From the NCBI GenBank assembly GCA_963820995.1, contig CAWGCL010000008.1, positions 186,001-250,000 on the forward strand: a DNA stretch of 64,000 bases. Reading direction: 5' to 3'. A model generated the notes under the pieces. It saw only the letters and a program-made list of their open reading frames with translations, ran no database searches and was not told where the DNA came from. The stretch is from JAGTVG01 sp963820995. GTDB lineage: Bacteria > Bacteroidota > Bacteroidia > Cytophagales > Cyclobacteriaceae. A program made the translations under genes and the position numbers. Of this stretch, positions 1 through 9,420 are shown piece after piece (the first letter of the stretch is position 1; each line of letters opens with the position of its first letter).

Positions 1-159
1 ATTAAAAACTGAATTAGATGAAGATGATTCAAGTTTACCTTCCTCAGAATAATAGGGCAGATCGAACTCATTATGCCCAAAAACCTGGAGAAAAATGTAA
101 ATTGCTGCAGGTGTGAGCAGAAGTATGGTTAATACCAATATCTTAATTCCTTTCTTCAT
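1..159 (-). CDS. SCO1/SenC-family copper chaperone, N-terminal part only
   Basis: Fifty-three codons are visible before the window edge. The protein starts MKKGIKILV, has one hydrophobic segment (about residues 5-25, signal anchor), and continues with a short polar stretch containing FDLPYYSEEGK. This layout matches the membrane-anchored N terminus of Bacteroidota SCO proteins, which deliver copper to the CuA site of cytochrome oxidase subunit II; the CxxxC copper motif and thioredoxin fold would lie beyond the window. It is the last visible gene of the respiratory operon, 38 bp after coxD, which is a usual place for sco. The family call rests on context and a short N-terminal match, so it is only moderately sure. 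Confidence 0.55.
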   Translation of the reverse strand, partial: MKKGIKILVLTILLLTPAAIYIFLQVFGHNEFDLPYYSEEGKLESSSSNSVFN

Positions 160-197
160 CGATTCTATACCCAGGTTTAATATTCCAAATGATCAAC

Positions 198-518
198 CTA
201 ATACAGAGAATTTAATATAGAGCCTCCCTCAGCAAGTAAGGCAATGATCAACCAGATCACAAATAGCGTTGGCAATAAAATGGACCAGATAAGGGCCTTC
301 ACCTCATACTTGAGGTGCATAAATTCAGAAACTATGTAAAAAGCTTTCAACAGCGTGAGAGCAATAAATCCAGCATAAAGAAGATAACCCCTGGGCAGAG
401 TAAAAGCCATTACGAATTCAATAGCGGTTACAACACCCAGAATCATTGCAATCTTCCAGAGTTTTCTTACTTTTTTCTTATTTACAGGTTTAACCTCAAT
501 AGAAACAACTTGTTCCAT
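198..518 (-). CDS. coxD: Cytochrome c oxidase subunit IV (prokaryotic type)
   Basis: This 106-residue membrane protein has three hydrophobic segments (about residues 22-40, 45-63 and 75-95) after a short charged N terminus. That size and three-helix layout, directly after two subunit III genes, fits the small prokaryotic subunit IV (COX4_pro family), which helps stabilise the oxidase core in the inner membrane. It contains no cofactor ligands, as expected. It is co-directional with coxC and 16 bp away. Sequence in this family is poorly conserved, so the call leans on position, size and topology. Confidence 0.75.
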   Translation of the reverse strand: MEQVVSIEVKPVNKKKVRKLWKIAMILGVVTAIEFVMAFTLPRGYLLYAGFIALTLLKAFYIVSEFMHLKYEVKALIWSILLPTLFVIWLIIALLAEGGSILNSLY

Positions 519-534
519 AATTGTTTAATAATTT

Positions 535-1284
535 TTAGATCAAATAGAAGAATGTGAAAACGAATACCCAGACCAGGTCGACAAAGTGCCAGTATAATCC
601 AACTTTCTCGACCATTTCATAATGTCCGCGCTTGTCGTAGGTCCCAACCACAACATTATAAAAGATAATAGCATTTAGAAAAACTCCACTGGCTACGTGA
701 GTCCCGTGGAATCCGGTAATAAAGAAGAACAAACTTGCGAACAAAGGAGGTCCATATTCGTTAACCTGGAGATTGGCGCCATGGACGATAACTCCATTTG
801 ACAGGGCCATACCTTCTTCCGTACCTGAAATAAAATGTGACCATTCCCATGCCTGACAACCCAGGAAGGCCAGACCACCAACAATAGTCCATAACATCCA
901 TTTCGTAACATCATTCCTGTCCATTCGCTGACCGGCTTCAACAGCCAATACCATAGTGACACTACTCAGGATAAGGATAAAAGTCATTATCCCAACAAAT
1001 AACAATGGTAGATGAACACCATGCAGGAAAGGAACAGCGTCAAATATTTTTTCAGGAATGGGCCAATAGTCCATGGATGGTTTAAAAGCGCTCACTGGTC
1101 CGGTATATGCCGGATAGCTATATCGTAGAAAACCATAAGTTACTAACAGGCCTGAAAAGGTAAAGACATCAGACAACAGGAAGAACCACATCATGATCTT
1201 CCCATAACTGGCCTTCAGAGGGGAAGTTCCCCCTCCCCATATATTTGTATTATTCTCCTTATCGATAGAAGCTGTTACTTCCAT
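535..1284 (-). CDS. coxC: Cytochrome c oxidase subunit III (long paralog)
   Basis: A 249-residue polytopic protein with seven predicted membrane helices. The helices carry subunit III hallmarks: WFFLLSDVFTFSGL near residue 35, HGANLQVNEYGPPLF near 170, FFITGFHGTHVASG near 190, and the C-terminal YWHFVDLVWVFVFTFFYLI. Subunit III binds lipid and stabilises subunit I of heme-copper oxidases in the inner membrane. A second, shorter subunit III gene sits 15 bp upstream, so the operon holds two coxC paralogs in tandem; this longer one has the full seven-helix core. Start ATG at 1284 is the natural start of the conserved N-terminal region. Confidence 0.92.
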   Translation of the reverse strand: MEVTASIDKENNTNIWGGGTSPLKASYGKIMMWFFLLSDVFTFSGLLVTYGFLRYSYPAYTGPVSAFKPSMDYWPIPEKIFDAVPFLHGVHLPLLFVGIMTFILILSSVTMVLAVEAGQRMDRNDVTKWMLWTIVGGLAFLGCQAWEWSHFISGTEEGMALSNGVIVHGANLQVNEYGPPLFASLFFFITGFHGTHVASGVFLNAIIFYNVVVGTYDKRGHYEMVEKVGLYWHFVDLVWVFVFTFFYLI

Positions 1285-1299
1285 ATATTTAATTTTTTA

Positions 1300-1887
1300 T
1301 TAATGATTCAATTTAAGGAACAGAAAAAGGTACAGCCACAATCCACCTAGAAAATGCCAGTAGGTTGTACACATTTCAATCCTCATTAAGCTCTTAGAAT
1401 GTATTTTCAATTTGAAAGATGATCCAATTACTATAAGCAGGAATACTAATCCACTAATTATATGTACGGCATGCAAACCGGTTAGAACGTATAGAAAAGA
1501 ACCAGCTGGATTTCCGACAAAATAAACATCCATATCAACAAGCTGTTTCCAGGATTGATACTGGCCGAAAAGAAAAGCCAAACCAAGTATAGTCGTAAGT
1601 ATCAGATATACTTTTAATCCATTAAAACGATCTTCCTTTGCTGATTTCAATGCAAGTTGCATGGTAATACTACTCACAACTATAATGGTTGAGGTAATCC
1701 AGAACATGCCTGGCAGGTTGTAATTCAGCCAATTCCCATCCGATTGTTTGACTATGTAAGCGCTCGTAAGGGCTGCAAATAACATTACAATTGTAACTAT
1801 AAACAACCACACGATGAACTTTGACGGGTTCATGCCCATAGCTCTGTGTTCCCTGATTATTTCAATATTATCTATAGCCTTGTTCAT
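1300..1887 (-). CDS. Cytochrome c oxidase subunit III (short paralog)
   Basis: A 195-residue membrane protein with five predicted helices and subunit III signatures: FLYVLTGLHAVHIISGLVF near residue 130 and CTTYWHFLGGLWLYLFLFL at the C terminus, matching the HFxDxxW region but with G in place of the usual D. It lacks the first two helices of full-length subunit III, as is common for the five-helix form. The start codon overlaps the ctaB stop in an ATGA arrangement (1884-1887), which points to translational coupling. Together with the longer paralog downstream, it may form one oxidase complex or serve alternative assemblies; the sequence alone does not tell. Confidence 0.88.
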   Translation of the reverse strand: MNKAIDNIEIIREHRAMGMNPSKFIVWLFIVTIVMLFAALTSAYIVKQSDGNWLNYNLPGMFWITSTIIVVSSITMQLALKSAKEDRFNGLKVYLILTTILGLAFLFGQYQSWKQLVDMDVYFVGNPAGSFLYVLTGLHAVHIISGLVFLLIVIGSSFKLKIHSKSLMRIEMCTTYWHFLGGLWLYLFLFLKLNH

Positions 1888-2783
1888 ACTTTATCAATTA
1901 AATATGCTATCTGTACAATCGGTAAATATAGAAATGAGGAATACATAATAGATAAAGCTGAATTCCTGTTACAGTTTTTCATATGTCTGAATGTTTGGGC
2001 AAGGAACAATACCCCACACAATGTGGCAATAACCCCTGACACCACACCTGTCAAACCAAAAACGGTAGGCAATAAGCCCAGTGGAATAAGGAACAAGGTA
2101 TATATCATAATCTGAAAGGCCGTATTCATGTTTTTCTCACCATTTCCCGGTAATAATTTAAATCCTGCCTTTTTATAATCTTCATCAGCGATCCATGCAA
2201 TGGCCCAGAAATGCGGGAATTGCCAAATAAATTGAATGCCAAAGATGATCAATGCTTCATGCGAGATGATACCTGTTGCAGCGGTCCATCCCAATAGTGG
2301 AGGTAATGCACCAGGAATCGCACCTACAAGTACAGCTATTGGGCCAACTCTTTTCAAGGGTGTATACACAAACACGTATAGAATAAGAGATAACAGGGAC
2401 AACAGTGCAGTCAGGATATTGGTAAAATAAAATAGTATCAGAATCCCTGTTAAGGCCAGCATCACTGCATATATCAACGCTTCCTTATCAAAAACTCTTT
2501 CAGTAGGAAGAGGCCTTGTCCTGGTCCTTTTCATTTTCCGGTCGTACTCGATCTCATAAACCTGGTTCAGGGTTACCGCACTTCCGGATATAAGAAATCC
2601 CCCAAGGCAAAACATGATCAGAGAGGTCCATTGAAAGGCACCACTGCTCCCCAAAATATAACCAAAAGCGGATGAGAATACTACAAGAAATGACAAACGC
2701 AGTTTCAATAACTCAATGAATGCGCCTAATCTTGCAATTATTCCGTGTTCAACTTTTATTGTTGTAATGTGACTTTCACTCAT
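1884..2783 (-). CDS. ctaB: Heme O synthase (protoheme IX farnesyltransferase)
   Basis: A 299-residue UbiA-superfamily prenyltransferase with about nine membrane helices. It converts protoheme to heme O by adding a farnesyl group, the first of two steps to the heme A used by the neighbouring oxidase. The allylic diphosphate-binding region NQVYEIEYDRKMKRTRTRPLP-like motif lies near residues 72-92 (seen as NQVYEIEYDRKMKRTR then TRPLP), and a second region WAIAWIADEDYKKAG near 195 supplies the second acidic site. It begins directly after the ctaA stop (TAAATG) and overlaps the next gene by four bases, so ctaA, ctaB and coxC are tightly coupled. Confidence 0.93.
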   Translation of the reverse strand: MSESHITTIKVEHGIIARLGAFIELLKLRLSFLVVFSSAFGYILGSSGAFQWTSLIMFCLGGFLISGSAVTLNQVYEIEYDRKMKRTRTRPLPTERVFDKEALIYAVMLALTGILILFYFTNILTALLSLLSLILYVFVYTPLKRVGPIAVLVGAIPGALPPLLGWTAATGIISHEALIIFGIQFIWQFPHFWAIAWIADEDYKKAGFKLLPGNGEKNMNTAFQIMIYTLFLIPLGLLPTVFGLTGVVSGVIATLCGVLFLAQTFRHMKNCNRNSALSIMYSSFLYLPIVQIAYLIDKV

Positions 2784-3866
2784 TTATACAGCAATTTGTG
2801 TTTTATAAATTACCCCGCGGTCTTTCCCATTTAAAATTAAAATGGCTAAAAACTGCAACCCGAATATAACTACCGCAAACAACAGATGTAACGGTTGTGC
2901 AAATGGTGGTATTCCAAAATAGGACATGATAACCCCCAAAAGAACTTCCAATACAATTATGCCAAGTATTATCCCGGTATAATTAGACAATCCCGTTTTC
3001 AATTGACCATTGCGGTATAAGATATAGAAAATCCCGATCTGGGAAAGTATAAGAAGTATGGACAATGACCGGTGAATTATGAAAGAAATCCCCGTCAGGC
3101 TAACCCAGCTATTCCTGTTCTCAAAATTCAAGGACATAGCCACCTCATCAATCGCTTCCCGTACCTGTGTGCCAAGAAGTATTTGAAGGATTATTAAAAT
3201 ACCTGAAATGATCATGAGTGCATTCAATAATTGTTTTTGGGGAATCTTAGTATTCTGTTGCGAGGAATTACGGACCCGGAATACCAGGTATATCAATATC
3301 GCAACGATAAGTATAGCAAGCAACATATGAACTGTCACCATCCAGGGAAGAAGGTTTGTAGAAACTACAACAGAACCAATCCATCCCTGAAATATAACAA
3401 TTACTACCAATAACAGGGACCATATAAATATTGATTTCTCTTTTTTCAGGAATTTCCAGGAGGCCATAAAATTTACTATAATAAGAAGTCCAATTATAGC
3501 TCCTACAAGACGGTTAACGTATTCTGTCCAGGTTTTGGAAACATTAAATTCAGTTTCCGCTAAAATAGATTGATCATTACGAACTTCCTGCGCTTTATTA
3601 TTAAATCCCAATACATCCAGGTATGAAGCAAACCTTATGTTTTTATTTTTTCGATATTCCACAAAATCCTGCTTATAGGTATCTGCCAATTGGGTTTCAT
3701 CAGTTGGAGGAATCCACATTCCAAAACATTTTGGCCAGTCGGGACAACCCATTCCCGATCCTGTACTCCGTACAATTCCTCCAACCAGGATCAGCAGGTA
3801 TACAGCGACCAGGGTAACCATACTGGTTTTCCTGAACATAATGTTATGGTCTTTTTCAGCAGTCAT
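2784..3866 (-). CDS. ctaA: Heme A synthase (COX15/CtaA family)
   Basis: A 360-residue inner-membrane protein with eight predicted helices. It oxidises the C8 methyl of heme O to a formyl group, giving heme A. The first helix is followed by GGIVRSTGSGMGCPDWPKCF (residues about 27-46) with the conserved cysteine pair, and histidines in helices (WTEYVNRLVGA, TVHMLLA, SFIIHRSLS, QPLHLLFA) are the expected heme ligands. The start ATG follows the coxA stop directly (TAAATG), so the gene is translated as part of the oxidase operon. Confidence 0.93.
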   Translation of the reverse strand: MTAEKDHNIMFRKTSMVTLVAVYLLILVGGIVRSTGSGMGCPDWPKCFGMWIPPTDETQLADTYKQDFVEYRKNKNIRFASYLDVLGFNNKAQEVRNDQSILAETEFNVSKTWTEYVNRLVGAIIGLLIIVNFMASWKFLKKEKSIFIWSLLLVVIVIFQGWIGSVVVSTNLLPWMVTVHMLLAILIVAILIYLVFRVRNSSQQNTKIPQKQLLNALMIISGILIILQILLGTQVREAIDEVAMSLNFENRNSWVSLTGISFIIHRSLSILLILSQIGIFYILYRNGQLKTGLSNYTGIILGIIVLEVLLGVIMSYFGIPPFAQPLHLLFAVVIFGLQFLAILILNGKDRGVIYKTQIAV

Positions 3867-5717
3867 TTATAGATCTTTTTCCTCCTTTTCTTTATCGACC
3901 AGTTCTTTTTCAAATGGCAGATTTGATTCCGGGGTTTGGGAATAAGGAATATTCTGAGGAATAAAATCTTCCTTTGCACCTGGTTTACTATAATCGTAAG
4001 GCCAGCGGTATACTTCCGGTATTTTACCTGGCCAGTTCCCGTGTCCTGGATTTCGTGGTGTTGTCCATTCCAGGGTAGTGGATCCCCATGGATTCGCCGG
4101 TGCTATTCTTCCTTTGAAAATACTGTAAAGGAAGTTAAATGCAAATATAATCTGTGAACCAAAAGTGATTATGGCCGCGATACTTACAAAGGCATTCAGG
4201 TCGGTAAACGTACTGAATGCATCAAAATTAGTGAAGGAATAATACCTTCTGGGAAATCCGGCAATACCGATATAGTGCATTGGGAAAAACACCAGATAAA
4301 TTCCGATAAAAGTGAGCCAGAAATGCACATACCCCAGTTTTTCGTCCATCATTCTTCCGAACATCTTTGGGAACCAATGGTATACTCCCGCCATCATCCC
4401 AAAGAACGCCGCACTACCCATCACCAGATGAAAATGGGCAACTACGAAATAGGTGTCATGCAGTTGAATATCAATGGCCGAATTACCGAGGAATATTCCA
4501 GTCAGGCCCCCCGATATAAAGAACGACACCAGCCCTATCGAAAACAACATGGCAGGCGTAAACACAATATTTCCTTTCCATAGGGTTGTGAGGTAATTAA
4601 ATACCTTAACCGCACTGGGAACAGCTATGATCAATGTCAATAACATGAAGATAGATCCCAGGAAAGGGTTCATACCTGTAACAAACATATGATGTGCCCA
4701 TACGATAAAAGAAAGTATTGTAATACCCATCATGGAACCTATCATAGCTCTATAACCAAAGATAGGCTTCCTTGAGTTTGTTGCTATAACTTCCGAGGTT
4801 ATCCCCAAAGCCGGGAGAAGCACAATATATACTTCGGGGTGTCCCAGGAACCAGAACAAATGCTGGTAGAGTATTGGACTCCCACCCATATTAGGCAAGG
4901 CTTCACCATTGATAAATATCTCCGCAAGATAAAAACTGGTACCAAAACTCCTGTCAAATATCAATAGAAGGGCTGCAGCGAATAATACCGGGAAAGACAA
5001 TAACCCGATTATTGCTGTCAATAGAAAAGCCCAGACAGTTAAAGGAAGTCTTGAAAACGACATGCCCTTTGTCCGAAGATTAATAACTGTAGTTATATAG
5101 TTTATCCCTCCCAATAGAGTGGAGACGATAAATAATGCCATGGCCGTCAGCCACATCGTCATGCCCAGGCCTGAACCGGACATCGCCTGCGGTAACGCAG
5201 ATAATGGTGGATATACAACCCAGCCTGTTGATGCAGGTCCTGTTTCAATAAACAATGAAATAAACATAACCGTACTGGAAGCAAAGAAGAACCAGTATGA
5301 AAGCATGTTGATAAAACCGGAAGCCATATCCCTGGCACCAATTTGCAAGGGTATCAGGTAATTACTAAATGTTCCACTTAAACCCGCCGTGAGGACGAAA
5401 AACACCATAATTGTTCCATGCATGGTGACCAGTGCCAGGTAAAATTCCGGATCCAGCTTCCCATTCGTTGTAATCCATTTGCCGAAAAATGGCCTTAACC
5501 ACTCAAGGTCCATATCCGGAAATCCAAGCTGTAGCCTGAAGACAACAGATAATAAACCGCCAATAAAGGCCCAGAATATACCTGTAAATAGATACTGCTT
5601 GGCAATAATCTTATGGTCGGTACTGAAGATATATTTGCTTATGAAGCTCTGATGATGCTCATGTTCATGATCATGCTCATGTATCTCGGCTTCTACTTCA
5701 ATATTTTTAGTGGACAT
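3867..5717 (-). CDS. coxA: Cytochrome c oxidase subunit I
   Basis: The 616-residue catalytic subunit reduces O2 to water at the heme a3-CuB centre and pumps protons. Visible hallmarks are WFLGHPEVYIVLLPALG (CuB histidine and the cross-linked tyrosine) near residue 290, WAHHMFVTGM near 338 (two CuB histidines), and HDTYFVVAHFHLVMG near 425 (heme ligands). There are twelve or more helices and a His/Glu-rich N-terminal tail (EIHEHDHEHEHHQ) ahead of the first helix. The C terminus extends about 60 residues past the last helix. The gene lies between coxB and ctaA. The HPEVY tyrosine supports an A-type oxidase that uses heme A, in line with ctaAB downstream. Confidence 0.97.
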   Translation of the reverse strand: MSTKNIEVEAEIHEHDHEHEHHQSFISKYIFSTDHKIIAKQYLFTGIFWAFIGGLLSVVFRLQLGFPDMDLEWLRPFFGKWITTNGKLDPEFYLALVTMHGTIMVFFVLTAGLSGTFSNYLIPLQIGARDMASGFINMLSYWFFFASSTVMFISLFIETGPASTGWVVYPPLSALPQAMSGSGLGMTMWLTAMALFIVSTLLGGINYITTVINLRTKGMSFSRLPLTVWAFLLTAIIGLLSFPVLFAAALLLIFDRSFGTSFYLAEIFINGEALPNMGGSPILYQHLFWFLGHPEVYIVLLPALGITSEVIATNSRKPIFGYRAMIGSMMGITILSFIVWAHHMFVTGMNPFLGSIFMLLTLIIAVPSAVKVFNYLTTLWKGNIVFTPAMLFSIGLVSFFISGGLTGIFLGNSAIDIQLHDTYFVVAHFHLVMGSAAFFGMMAGVYHWFPKMFGRMMDEKLGYVHFWLTFIGIYLVFFPMHYIGIAGFPRRYYSFTNFDAFSTFTDLNAFVSIAAIITFGSQIIFAFNFLYSIFKGRIAPANPWGSTTLEWTTPRNPGHGNWPGKIPEVYRWPYDYSKPGAKEDFIPQNIPYSQTPESNLPFEKELVDKEKEEKDL

Positions 5718-5764
5718 ATTATATTTTAATTTCTTTTTATACTTTTTGTTCAGGGATCAGGAAT

Positions 5765-6799
5765 TTATTTACTAAGTCCTGTTTTTACTAAAGCCAGTTC
5801 CTTCAGGTCTTCGGGTACTTTGGCAAGATAATCCTGGTTTTTGCTGAGCCAGGGTTCCTGCTCCGATTTCCACTTCTCATATGCCTCAGGTTCTTCCACC
5901 ACTACAAGCATCCTCATTGAAAAGTGTCCCCTGCCGCATACTTCCGCACAGGCAATTTCATAATTGAAATCAGGATTCCCCGTTTCAGTGCGCATTTCAT
6001 CTGTTGTCTTATTAGGAATAAACCAGAAACTGGTAGGCATACCCGGAACGGCATCCATTTTAAGTCTGAAATGAGGTGCAAAAACACTGTGCAGGACATC
6101 CCTTGCCCTGATCTTCAATAAAACAGGCTTACCTTTAGGGATATGTATCTCTCTGGGTGTAAAGTCATCGAAGGCGGCTTTATCTCTGAAATCTATTCCG
6201 AATTCATTCGTTGCGTCGATCAACCTGTAATCATATTTTCCAAGCTGACCATCATTTCCCGGGTATCTTGTTCTCCATGCAAACTGATAACCCATAATCT
6301 CCACAACCTCCGCTTCTTCTGGAGGATCAGCTGTAACCTGGTTCCAAATCTTCAGACCGGAAAATATCAGCAAAGCAAGAACTACAGCAGGCACTACTGT
6401 CCAAATCATCTCCAGTTTGTTGTTTTCCGTGAAAAACAATGCTTTGGATTTAGATTTATACCGATAGCGGTAAGAGAAATAAAACAACAGGATCTGTGTA
6501 ATGAAGAAAACAATCCCGGTAACTGACATAGTCACCCAGAACAGATTATCTGTTGATATTCCGTGTTCAGAAGCAATAGGCAAATGGTAAGCATCGAACC
6601 TTGACACTGAATACCAGATGAAAAAGATCATGCTAATTACCACGAAAGCGAACAACAAGGCTGCATTCACTCCGTTACTTCCTGTAACTTTTTTCTTGTG
6701 ATTCCCTCTTGCTACATCGACAAGTGAATGGATCCTGTATACCACAACAAGGATCGCAATAATTAATACTAAACCTATTAAAATAACAGTTATGACCAT
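5765..6799 (-). CDS. coxB: Cytochrome c oxidase subunit II
   Basis: A 344-residue subunit that accepts electrons from cytochrome c at the binuclear CuA centre. Three hydrophobic segments precede the periplasmic cupredoxin domain (about residues 1-22, 47-65 and 88-110), one more than the classical two. CuA ligands are visible near residues 281-292 in IACAEVCGRGHFSM (two cysteines, one histidine, one methionine), with the other histidine in DVLHSVFAPHF near 235. Unlike caa3 oxidases, it has no C-terminal cytochrome c domain, so the electron donor is probably a heme domain of the alternative complex III encoded upstream. It starts with ATG at 6799 after a 154-bp gap from actF. Confidence 0.95.
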   Translation of the reverse strand: MVITVILIGLVLIIAILVVVYRIHSLVDVARGNHKKKVTGSNGVNAALLFAFVVISMIFFIWYSVSRFDAYHLPIASEHGISTDNLFWVTMSVTGIVFFITQILLFYFSYRYRYKSKSKALFFTENNKLEMIWTVVPAVVLALLIFSGLKIWNQVTADPPEEAEVVEIMGYQFAWRTRYPGNDGQLGKYDYRLIDATNEFGIDFRDKAAFDDFTPREIHIPKGKPVLLKIRARDVLHSVFAPHFRLKMDAVPGMPTSFWFIPNKTTDEMRTETGNPDFNYEIACAEVCGRGHFSMRMLVVVEEPEAYEKWKSEQEPWLSKNQDYLAKVPEDLKELALVKTGLSK

Positions 6800-6953
6800 A
6801 GTTCCTTATAAAATAAACTTCGAATCTAATCATTAAACACGGATTTGCAAAAAACATATCCGAATTAGTGCCATTTTGAACACAATAATTCAAAATAGGC
6901 AAGGTTTTTTATCCCTGTCCACCTGAATTGAATCAATATGGCTTAAAAATTCA

Positions 6954-8237
6954 CTAAATATGATGGTGCATACTCTCCTGCAACATCGGATGATTTTTTG
7001 GCACAAGGGCTGATTTTGTCAGGCTGTTTAAAACCACATACAAAAAGGCCGCCGTATATACCAGGATGGTTCCTATCTCAAGGAAACCAAACCCGCCATT
7101 TTCCTGAAGTGTTCCTGGTGTAACCATCAGGTAGAAGTCTAACCAATGCCCGAATAGTACGACATAACAAACAATCTTCAGAAATACCCCGTGCCTCTTT
7201 GCATCCCTTGTCATAAGAACTAAGAAAGGAAAGAAAAAGTTTATAATAATATTGAGGAAAAAAACTGGGGTGTAGAAATCACTTTTTAACCTCTCTATAA
7301 AATATATAGATTCTTCTGGAATATTCGCATAATAGATCAGCAGGTATTGAGAGAACCAGATATAAGTCCAGAAAATACTGAATGCAAAAACGTATTTTCC
7401 AAGATCGTGTAAATGGTTGTCAGAAATCATAGGCAGGTAGCCGTTCTCCTTTAATAAAATAACTACCAGTGTGATGGCGGCTACACTTGCTACAAACCAG
7501 CTGGAAAACACGTACCACCCAAACATGGTGCTGAACCAATGTGTGTCGATAGACATGATCCAGTCCCACGAACCTACGGCTGATGATAATGCGAAAAATA
7601 TAATAAAAATGGCTGATAATCGAATCAGCTTGCGATACTGATTAACTCCTCCTATCTGATCTTCAGCAAAATTTACCTTTCTCATCAAGAAAAAGAAGGC
7701 AATCCAAACCAGGAATATCCCAACCATTCTGATTAAGTAAAACGGGAGGTTCAGATAGGCCTCCTTACCTGCTATGATCGGGTCATAATTAGGATTCATG
7801 GATCCATCTGTCAAAGTTTCGTTATACAGAGAATGATCAAGCCAATGGAACATATGCCAGTGCGAGCTAAAGTTGGCGAGGTAGAAAACAATTAAGGTGA
7901 GCACAAAAGCGAATGGCAACCAGGACCCGAAAGAAAGAGGTATCCTGATTAGTGCAGAAGACCATCCGGCTTGAGCTGCATATTGAACTGCAAAGAAGAA
8001 TACGCCTGTTATCGCAAGGCCTATAAAGTATACATTATTGATCCAAAGATCAGTATATAAACGATATGTCCAGTGAAAAGCATGACCTGAGGCTTCATGG
8101 CCGGCATCACCACCATGTCCATGGCCACTAAATGCCAGGATGACAATTCCTAATGCAGCCAATACGATTCCCACCAATCCAAGGATCAGAATTTTCTTTT
8201 TGGTCGATGATGTAAATACAAATACTTCCTTGCTCAT
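6954..8237 (-). CDS. actF: Alternative complex III subunit ActF
   Basis: A 427-residue membrane protein with ten predicted helices, of the NrfD/PsrC-like fold that forms one of two large membrane subunits of alternative complex III (menaquinol:cytochrome c oxidoreductase). Landmarks are HAFHWTYRLYTDLWINNVYF near residue 52, SAVGSWDWIMSIDTHWFSTM near 222 and GHWLDFYLMVTPGTL near 365. It is placed after actE, in the standard actABCDEF order. ActF is paralogous to ActC and is thought to contribute to proton translocation. Start ATG at 8237. Confidence 0.9.
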   Translation of the reverse strand: MSKEVFVFTSSTKKKILILGLVGIVLAALGIVILAFSGHGHGGDAGHEASGHAFHWTYRLYTDLWINNVYFIGLAITGVFFFAVQYAAQAGWSSALIRIPLSFGSWLPFAFVLTLIVFYLANFSSHWHMFHWLDHSLYNETLTDGSMNPNYDPIIAGKEAYLNLPFYLIRMVGIFLVWIAFFFLMRKVNFAEDQIGGVNQYRKLIRLSAIFIIFFALSSAVGSWDWIMSIDTHWFSTMFGWYVFSSWFVASVAAITLVVILLKENGYLPMISDNHLHDLGKYVFAFSIFWTYIWFSQYLLIYYANIPEESIYFIERLKSDFYTPVFFLNIIINFFFPFLVLMTRDAKRHGVFLKIVCYVVLFGHWLDFYLMVTPGTLQENGGFGFLEIGTILVYTAAFLYVVLNSLTKSALVPKNHPMLQESMHHHI

Positions 8238-8252
8238 ATTATGTACTGATCT

Positions 8253-8888
8253 TTAATTCGGTTGATTCTGTAAAGTTTGAACGTATCTCACGATTTTCCA
8301 TCTATTTTCAATCGGTATCTGAGGACCGAGAGGATACATTCGTCCCCGGCCCCAGGTGATGGTATGAAATATCCATCCTTCCGGTAGATCTTTCACTCTT
8401 CCTACGTTATAAGCAGGAACTCCCAACATTACCTGCCCGACCAGTCCATCCCCCTGTCCGGTTGGTCCATGGCATGAGATACAGAATATCTCAAACAATG
8501 CCTTACCCTGTGCTATCATCTCTACAGTAGAATCCAAAGGATTCTTAATATATTTCCCAGCATTCTCGATGCTGTCCTTTGGAATCCTATAAGGTAAAAA
8601 TCCGTTTTTGGTCCTCGCGACAACATTGGCTGGGGGCGTTCTTAAATTCATCATATGCGGATTGTTGGGGTTAGAATTAAAATATTCCCCGTATTCATCA
8701 CTGTCAGAATTTACCCAGTTGCCTGCATCTGTATCGGTTATTTGAGTCATTGGTTCATAAGGAACACTGTGGTACATATTAGGGGCATATTCCAGACCCT
8801 GATAGTCATCTTTTGCACTGCAGGATATTATTATCCCCCCAATAACAATTAACCCGATATATGATAATATTCTATTCATCGAAATCAT
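8253..8888 (-). CDS. actE: Alternative complex III monoheme cytochrome c lipoprotein ActE
   Basis: A roughly 211-residue lipoprotein cytochrome. The N terminus has a hydrophobic stretch ending in a lipobox-like IIISC, so the mature protein should be lipid-anchored at the periplasmic face. A single heme c site CISCHGPTGQGDG lies near residue 150 and the C terminus contains GRGRMYPLGPQIP with the probable axial methionine. It is the mobile or peripheral electron carrier of alternative complex III. Two in-frame ATGs (8888 and 8879) are possible, both directly after the actD stop at 8893; I took the first, but 8879 (MNRILSYIG) fits a signal peptide equally well. Confidence 0.9.
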   Translation of the reverse strand: MISMNRILSYIGLIVIGGIIISCSAKDDYQGLEYAPNMYHSVPYEPMTQITDTDAGNWVNSDSDEYGEYFNSNPNNPHMMNLRTPPANVVARTKNGFLPYRIPKDSIENAGKYIKNPLDSTVEMIAQGKALFEIFCISCHGPTGQGDGLVGQVMLGVPAYNVGRVKDLPEGWIFHTITWGRGRMYPLGPQIPIENRWKIVRYVQTLQNQPN

Positions 8889-8892
8889 TTGA

Positions 8893-9420
8893 TTAATCAA
8901 AATTCTTTTCGTTCACTTCTTCCGCTCCGGTTTCCTTCAATAATTTTTTTATTTCTTCTGAAGCCCCCTTATTTGCTCCCAGATCAATGGCTATCACATG
9001 TTTATCATCAGTAATCCGGACATCCATTAATTTTACTTTCTTATATGGTTTAAGATCAGAAGCTACCATAAACACACCTACCATCCCCAGAGCTGATATC
9101 AATACCGTCAATTCAAAAGTAACGGGGATGAAGGGCGGAAGTGAGGCAAAGTTTTTCCCACCTATAATCATCGGCCAGTCGATGCCCATCATCCAGAACT
9201 GCATGGTTAAAGCCAGTATTGTACCTGTCATACCAAATAAAAAGGCAGCTATTGGCAACCTGGAGCGTTTATAGCCCAGGGCTTCATCAATACCATGAAT
9301 GGCAAACGGAGAATATACTTCATGAACCCTGATATTATTAGAGCGGATCTTCTTCACAGCACTGACTACCTCATCAGGATCACTGTAAACACCTACTAAA
9401 AAGTTCTTATTCAATTCCAT
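8893..9420 (-). CDS. actD: Alternative complex III subunit ActD (DUF3341)
   Basis: A 175-residue protein with two membrane helices (about residues 58-80 and 97-118), belonging to the DUF3341 family. The N-terminal NFLVGVYSDPDEVVSAV and the segment VYSPFAIHGIDEALG are typical of ActD. It is a small structural membrane subunit that carries no cofactor. The start follows the actC stop without a gap, and actE follows within 5-14 bp, so expression is tightly coupled with its partners. Confidence 0.9.
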   Translation of the reverse strand: MELNKNFLVGVYSDPDEVVSAVKKIRSNNIRVHEVYSPFAIHGIDEALGYKRSRLPIAAFLFGMTGTILALTMQFWMMGIDWPMIIGGKNFASLPPFIPVTFELTVLISALGMVGVFMVASDLKPYKKVKLMDVRITDDKHVIAIDLGANKGASEEIKKLLKETGAEEVNEKNFD

